From assembly GCA_021636625.1 (NCBI GenBank), contig JAJWLX010000015.1, forward strand, positions 1 through 64,000: 64,000 nucleotides of DNA, in the 5' to 3' direction. Positions within the stretch are counted from its first letter, which is position 1. Each line of letters opens with the position of its first letter. This document shows positions 60,486-64,000 of this stretch, piece after piece. Made by a program: the position numbers and the translations under genes. The stretch is from Prevotella sp. Lineage in GTDB: Bacteria > Bacteroidota > Bacteroidia > Bacteroidales > Bacteroidaceae. The notes below the pieces were generated by a model that was not told where the DNA came from, made no database searches, and saw only the letters and a program-made list of their open reading frames with translations.

Positions 60486-63400
60486 ATGCAAAACAAAGGA
60501 ATTGTAATTTGTGTAGCCGTCTTACTGACTCTCGCAAGTATCTTCTATTTGTCATTCTCGTTTGCCACACGTTACTATGACAGCGAGGCTGCAAAGATTA
60601 AAGATCCTATTGCTCAGCAGGATTATAAGGATTCTGTTAAGTACTTAGGTGTTTATTCTTACCAGAACTGCTTGGAGACTCAGATTGGTCTTGGACTTGA
60701 CCTTAAGGGCGGTATGAATGTAATTCTTGAGATTTCTGTACCTGATGTACTTGAAAACCTTGCCGATCATAAGACCGACGCTGGTTTTACCAATGCCATG
60801 AAGGAAGCTAGAGCTCAGGAAGAAGCTAACGGTGGTGACTTCGTGTCACTTTTCATTAACGCTTATCATAAGAGCGCACCAGGTCATAAACTCGCAGAAG
60901 TGTTCGCTACCCAGCAGTTGCAGGGCAAGGTTTCTCCTCAGAGCAGCGACGCAGAGGTAGAGAAGGCTATCCGCGCTTCTGTACAGGATGCTATCGACAA
61001 CTCTTTCAATGTTGTCCGCACCCGTATCGATAAGTTTGGTGTTGTACAGCCTAACATCCAGAAGTTGGAAGGTCAGCAGGGCCGTATCATGGTAGAAATG
61101 CCAGGTATCAGCCAGCCAGAGCGTATGCGTAAGATGCTCCAGGGTAGTGCAAACCTTGAGTTCTGGGAGACATACAACTCAGAGGAAATCGCTCCTTATC
61201 TCCAGCAGCTTGATACTCGTATCGCAAATGGTGATAATGGTGAGGAGAAGAACGATACAGTTGCTGCAGATTCTGCAGCAGCTAAGAAAGAAGTTGCTAA
61301 GGCTGAGCCTAAGAAGGCTGAGGCTAAGTTCTCTATCAAGAAGAAGGACGATGCTGCAAGCAAGGTAGGCGAGGACGCTCAGAATGCTGCTGCTATCAAG
61401 GCTCACCCATTGTTGGCTCGTTTGCAGCTCGGTGGTGGTTTGAGCACTGTTGGTTATGCTAGCGTTCGCGATACTGCTGCTATCAACAAGATTATCTACT
61501 CTGCTGTGGCTAAGCGCGTTTTGCCATCAGACTTGCGTCTGCTTTGGAGTGCTAAGCCAGCTGATAACCTGAAGGCTAAGAATATCTATGAGCTTCATGC
61601 TTTGAAGGTTACTACCACTACAGGTCGTGCTCCTTTGGAGGGTGATGTAATTACCGATGCTAAGGACGAGTTCGACCAGATGGGTTCACCTGTTGTTAGC
61701 ATGAAGATGAATACTGAGGGCGCACGTAAGTGGGCTCAGATGACCAAGGCTAACGTAGGTAAGGCTATTGCTATCGTCCTGGATGGCGTAGTTTACTCTG
61801 CTCCTCGTGTAAACGGCGAGATTGATGGTGGTAGCTCTCAGATTTCCGGTAACTTCACTATCGAGGATACCAAGGACTTGGCTAACACATTGAAGTCTGG
61901 TCGTATGCCAGCTCCTGCACGTATCGTTCAGGAGGAGGTTGTAGGTCCTACACTCGGTGCACAGTCTATCCAGATGGGTATTGTATCATTCGTTGTAGCT
62001 TTCGTACTCCTGATGGTTTACATGGTGATGATGTATAACATCATTCCTGGTATGATGGCTAACCTGGCTTTGCTCGTCAACGTATTCTTCACGCTGGGTA
62101 TTCTGACGTCCTTCCAGGCGGCTCTGACGTTACCAGGTCTTGCCGGTATGGTCTTGTCTCTGGGTACTGCCGTGGATGCCAACGTGCTTATCTATGAACG
62201 TATCAAGGAGGAGCTCCGCTCCGGTAAGGGTATGAAGCAGGCTGTAGCTGCCGGTTATGGCAACGCTTTCTCTGCTATCTTCGACTCTAACTTGACATCT
62301 TTGATTACTGGTGTTATCCTGTTGACTACCGGTACTGGTCCTATCCGTGGTTTCGCTACTACATGGATCATCGGTATCATCGTTTCATTCTTCACAGCCG
62401 TATTCTTGACTCGTCTGGTTTACGACTACAAGTTGAACCACGATAAGTGGATGCACTGCAAGTTTGATACTCCTGTTTCTCACAACCTGATGCAGGGTAA
62501 GAAGTACAAGTTCATGTCTATGTACAAGACTACCTTCACCGTAGCTATCGTTGCTGCTGTGGTATTCATCGGTAGTTTCTTTGTTCGTGGCTTGAGCAAG
62601 AGTATCGACTTCACCGGTGGTCGTAACTATGTAGTACAGTTCGAGAATCCTGTAGAGCCTGAGCAGATTCGTACCGTTCTTGGTGATGCATTCGTCAATG
62701 CAGATGGTTCTAAGGCAAATACTGGCGCTATTGCTATCGGTACAGACGGCAAGACTATCCGTGTATCTACCAACTATATGATTGAGAGCAACAGTCCAAC
62801 TGTTGACGATGAGGCTGAGACTATCCTTTACAACGCCTTGAAGAAGGCCAACCTGGTATCTCAGAAGAGTGTTGAGGCATTCAAGAACCCAGACGTTCGT
62901 CAGGGCGGTTCTATCATCAGTAGTACAAAGGTAGGTCCTTCTGTAGCTAAGGATATCACTATGGGTGCTATCTATAGTGTGCTCTTCGCTCTGATTGCCA
63001 TCTTCCTCTACATCCTGATACGTTTCCGCAATGTAGCCTTCTCTGTAGGTTCTACTATTGCGTTGGCATTCGATGCCTTGACCGTTATCGGTTTCTACTC
63101 ACTCCTGTGGGGTCTCGTTCCATTCTCATTGGAGATTGACCAGACCTTCATCGGTGCTATCCTGACCGTGGTAGGTTACTCTATCAACGATAAGGTGGTT
63201 GTATTCGACCGTATCCGTGAGAACTTGAAGTTGCATCCTAAGGGCGACCGTCAGCAGCTCTTCAATGCATCTATCAATGAGACATTGGCTCGTACCATCA
63301 ATACATCTACATCTACATTGCTCGTGTTGCTCTGTATCTTCATCCTCGGTGGTGACAGCATCCGCAGCTTCTCATTCGCAATGATCCTGGGTGTTGTATT

Positions 63401-63509
63401 CGGTACTTTGTCTTCTATCTTCATCGCATCTCCAATGGCATACATCGTTCTTGGTCGTAAGATCAAGGAGGAGCCTGCTGAAGAGACTGCTGTTGCAGAG
63501 GTTAAGTAA
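60486..63509 (+). CDS. secDF: Protein translocase subunit SecDF (fused)
   Basis: 1007 aa. SecD half: TM1, GLGLDLKGGMNVILE near residues 68-82, P1 domain, then five spans with GTAVDANVLIYERIKEE. SecF half from about residue 670, with SKSIDFTGGRNYVV and VVGYSINDKVVVFDRIRENL. It drives preprotein translocation with proton motive force at the inner membrane. A Lys/Ala/Glu-rich low-complexity insert (about 248-305) interrupts P1. Codon use is GCT/TCT-biased, as in pckA. The C-terminus is Glu/Ala-rich. Confidence 0.96.
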   Translation: MQNKGIVICVAVLLTLASIFYLSFSFATRYYDSEAAKIKDPIAQQDYKDSVKYLGVYSYQNCLETQIGLGLDLKGGMNVILEISVPDVLENLADHKTDAGFTNAMKEARAQEEANGGDFVSLFINAYHKSAPGHKLAEVFATQQLQGKVSPQSSDAEVEKAIRASVQDAIDNSFNVVRTRIDKFGVVQPNIQKLEGQQGRIMVEMPGISQPERMRKMLQGSANLEFWETYNSEEIAPYLQQLDTRIANGDNGEEKNDTVAADSAAAKKEVAKAEPKKAEAKFSIKKKDDAASKVGEDAQNAAAIKAHPLLARLQLGGGLSTVGYASVRDTAAINKIIYSAVAKRVLPSDLRLLWSAKPADNLKAKNIYELHALKVTTTTGRAPLEGDVITDAKDEFDQMGSPVVSMKMNTEGARKWAQMTKANVGKAIAIVLDGVVYSAPRVNGEIDGGSSQISGNFTIEDTKDLANTLKSGRMPAPARIVQEEVVGPTLGAQSIQMGIVSFVVAFVLLMVYMVMMYNIIPGMMANLALLVNVFFTLGILTSFQAALTLPGLAGMVLSLGTAVDANVLIYERIKEELRSGKGMKQAVAAGYGNAFSAIFDSNLTSLITGVILLTTGTGPIRGFATTWIIGIIVSFFTAVFLTRLVYDYKLNHDKWMHCKFDTPVSHNLMQGKKYKFMSMYKTTFTVAIVAAVVFIGSFFVRGLSKSIDFTGGRNYVVQFENPVEPEQIRTVLGDAFVNADGSKANTGAIAIGTDGKTIRVSTNYMIESNSPTVDDEAETILYNALKKANLVSQKSVEAFKNPDVRQGGSIISSTKVGPSVAKDITMGAIYSVLFALIAIFLYILIRFRNVAFSVGSTIALAFDALTVIGFYSLLWGLVPFSLEIDQTFIGAILTVVGYSINDKVVVFDRIRENLKLHPKGDRQQLFNASINETLARTINTSTSTLLVLLCIFILGGDSIRSFSFAMILGVVFGTLSSIFIASPMAYIVLGRKIKEEPAEETAVAEVK

Positions 63510-63584
63510 AACGCAAATATTAAGAGATTCTTCTGTTTCTGTCCGGTGAATGCCGGATGGAAATAGGGAATCATCAAGACTATA

Positions 63585-63635
63585 AAACGATAAAAGGTCG
63601 CTTCCTAGTTAAATAGGAGCGACCTTTTATCGTTT
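63585..63635. terminator. Bidirectional terminator between secDF and tRNA-Arg
   Basis: CGATAAAAGGTCGCT … AGCGACCTTTTATCG stem with an inner CCTA / TAGG, giving T-rich ends in both directions. Confidence 0.9.
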
Positions 63636-63638
63636 ACG

Positions 63639-63710
63639 TGGTCCCACCGAGAATCGAACTCGGATCAAAGGTTTAGGAAACCTCCGTTCTATCCGTTAAA
63701 CTATGGGACC
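63639..63710 (-). tRNA. tRNA-Arg (anticodon CCT)
   Basis: Minus-strand cloverleaf: acceptor GGTCCCA / TGGGACC, anticodon loop TTCCTAA with CCT, T-arm CCGAGTTCGATTCTCGG and an A discriminator; CCA is not encoded. It reads AGG codons. Confidence 0.93.
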
Positions 63711-63725
63711 TTCGAAAACTGACTG

Positions 63726-63756
63726 CAAAGATACATTAAAACATTGACAATACAAA
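63726..63756 (-). promoter_or_regulatory. Promoter of tRNA-Arg
   Basis: Minus strand: TTTG (63753-63756), 19-bp spacer, TATCTTTG (63726-63733), just upstream of the tRNA. Confidence 0.8.
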
Positions 63757-63760
63757 ATAA

Positions 63761-64000
63761 ATGACTATGTTTTTAACACTCATCCTATCAAGTTTACTCA
63801 CTTTTGTGGAGTTAAACTGCGAAAATCTCTTTGATACACGGCATGATTCGCTTAAGAATGATGTCGAGTTCCTGCCTGAAGGTAGTTATCACTGGACTCC
63901 CTACCGCTATTGGCATAAGGTGAACCATCTGGGGCAGGAGATTGTGGGACTGGGGTATGAGGAGGCTTCCGGAGATGTCCAGCTTCCCGATCTGGTGGCT
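63761..64000 (+). CDS. EEP-family protein, 5' part only (runs off the window)
   Basis: 80 codons in frame to the window edge from ATG 63761 (a second ATG at 63767). A short hydrophobic start (FLTLILSSLLTF) is followed by VELNCENLFDTRHD and the GSYHWTPYRYWHKV segment, which is the N-terminal signature of secreted EEP nuclease/phosphatase-like proteins of Bacteroidetes. The catalytic Glu, His and Asp lie beyond the edge. It starts about 28 bp beyond the -7 box of the divergent tRNA-Arg promoter. Confidence 0.75.
   Translation, partial: MTMFLTLILSSLLTFVELNCENLFDTRHDSLKNDVEFLPEGSYHWTPYRYWHKVNHLGQEIVGLGYEEASGDVQLPDLVA

Overview
The window is a chromosomal segment of a gut-type Bacteroidetes, most likely Prevotella/Segatella (inference). 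Three things support this: repeated promoters of the Bacteroidetes form TTTG-N19-21-TAnnTTTG; Bacteroidetes-specific families (DUF6089, DUF6242, DUF4249, DUF4271, DUF6056, STN-TonB receptor with FecR-DUF4974, a fused SecDF, a TGS-containing nucleoside kinase); and the gene orders uppS-bamA-skp-skp-skp-murI and DUF4271-hemD-rnpA-yidD-tyrS.

Region 1 (1-9.9 kb) is an accessory mosaic. It starts with the 3' part of a sulfatase/LTA-synthase-like gene. An AAA/PD-(D/E)XK gene follows, flanked by two copies of that sulfatase gene's 3' end plus terminator. Next come a DUF3987 ATPase and a P-loop ATPase, separated by a striking palindromic island, then repeat-rich DNA with relics of an ATPase, a sulfatase-like gene and a GT90 glycosyltransferase. 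The region ends with an AlbA_2/Schlafen-type ATP-binding protein carrying an 11-bp repeat, overlapped by an LPS-kinase-like gene.

Region 2 (9.9-24.3 kb) is envelope-related: a DUF6056 membrane protein, three glycosyltransferases, a second AAA/PD-(D/E)XK gene set into the cluster, a lipid A acyltransferase-like protein, an MsbA-type exporter, a PAP2-family enzyme, an epimerase, and a membrane Ser/Thr kinase with an LRR_5-like outer domain. miaB lies among them.

Region 3 (24.3-34 kb) holds a secreted transglutaminase-like protein, a candidate small RNA, a small unknown protein, a Na/Pi symporter, a nucleoside kinase, a MITE-like folded repeat, upp and pckA.

Region 4 (34-64 kb) is mostly core: two envelope proteins, the uppS-bamA-skp-murI cell envelope operon, rbfA and a LolC/E-like permease, an O-methyltransferase, aroQ, xerD, metK, the DUF4271-tyrS block, tRNA-Gln, an ECF sigma/TonB receptor/DUF4249/FecR surface-signalling unit, an SDR, HU, a rhomboid protease, two EEP-family proteins (the last cut by the window end), secDF and tRNA-Arg. 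No rRNA, CRISPR array, intact transposase or integrase of a mobile element was seen. All family names come from recognition of sequence motifs, not from searches.
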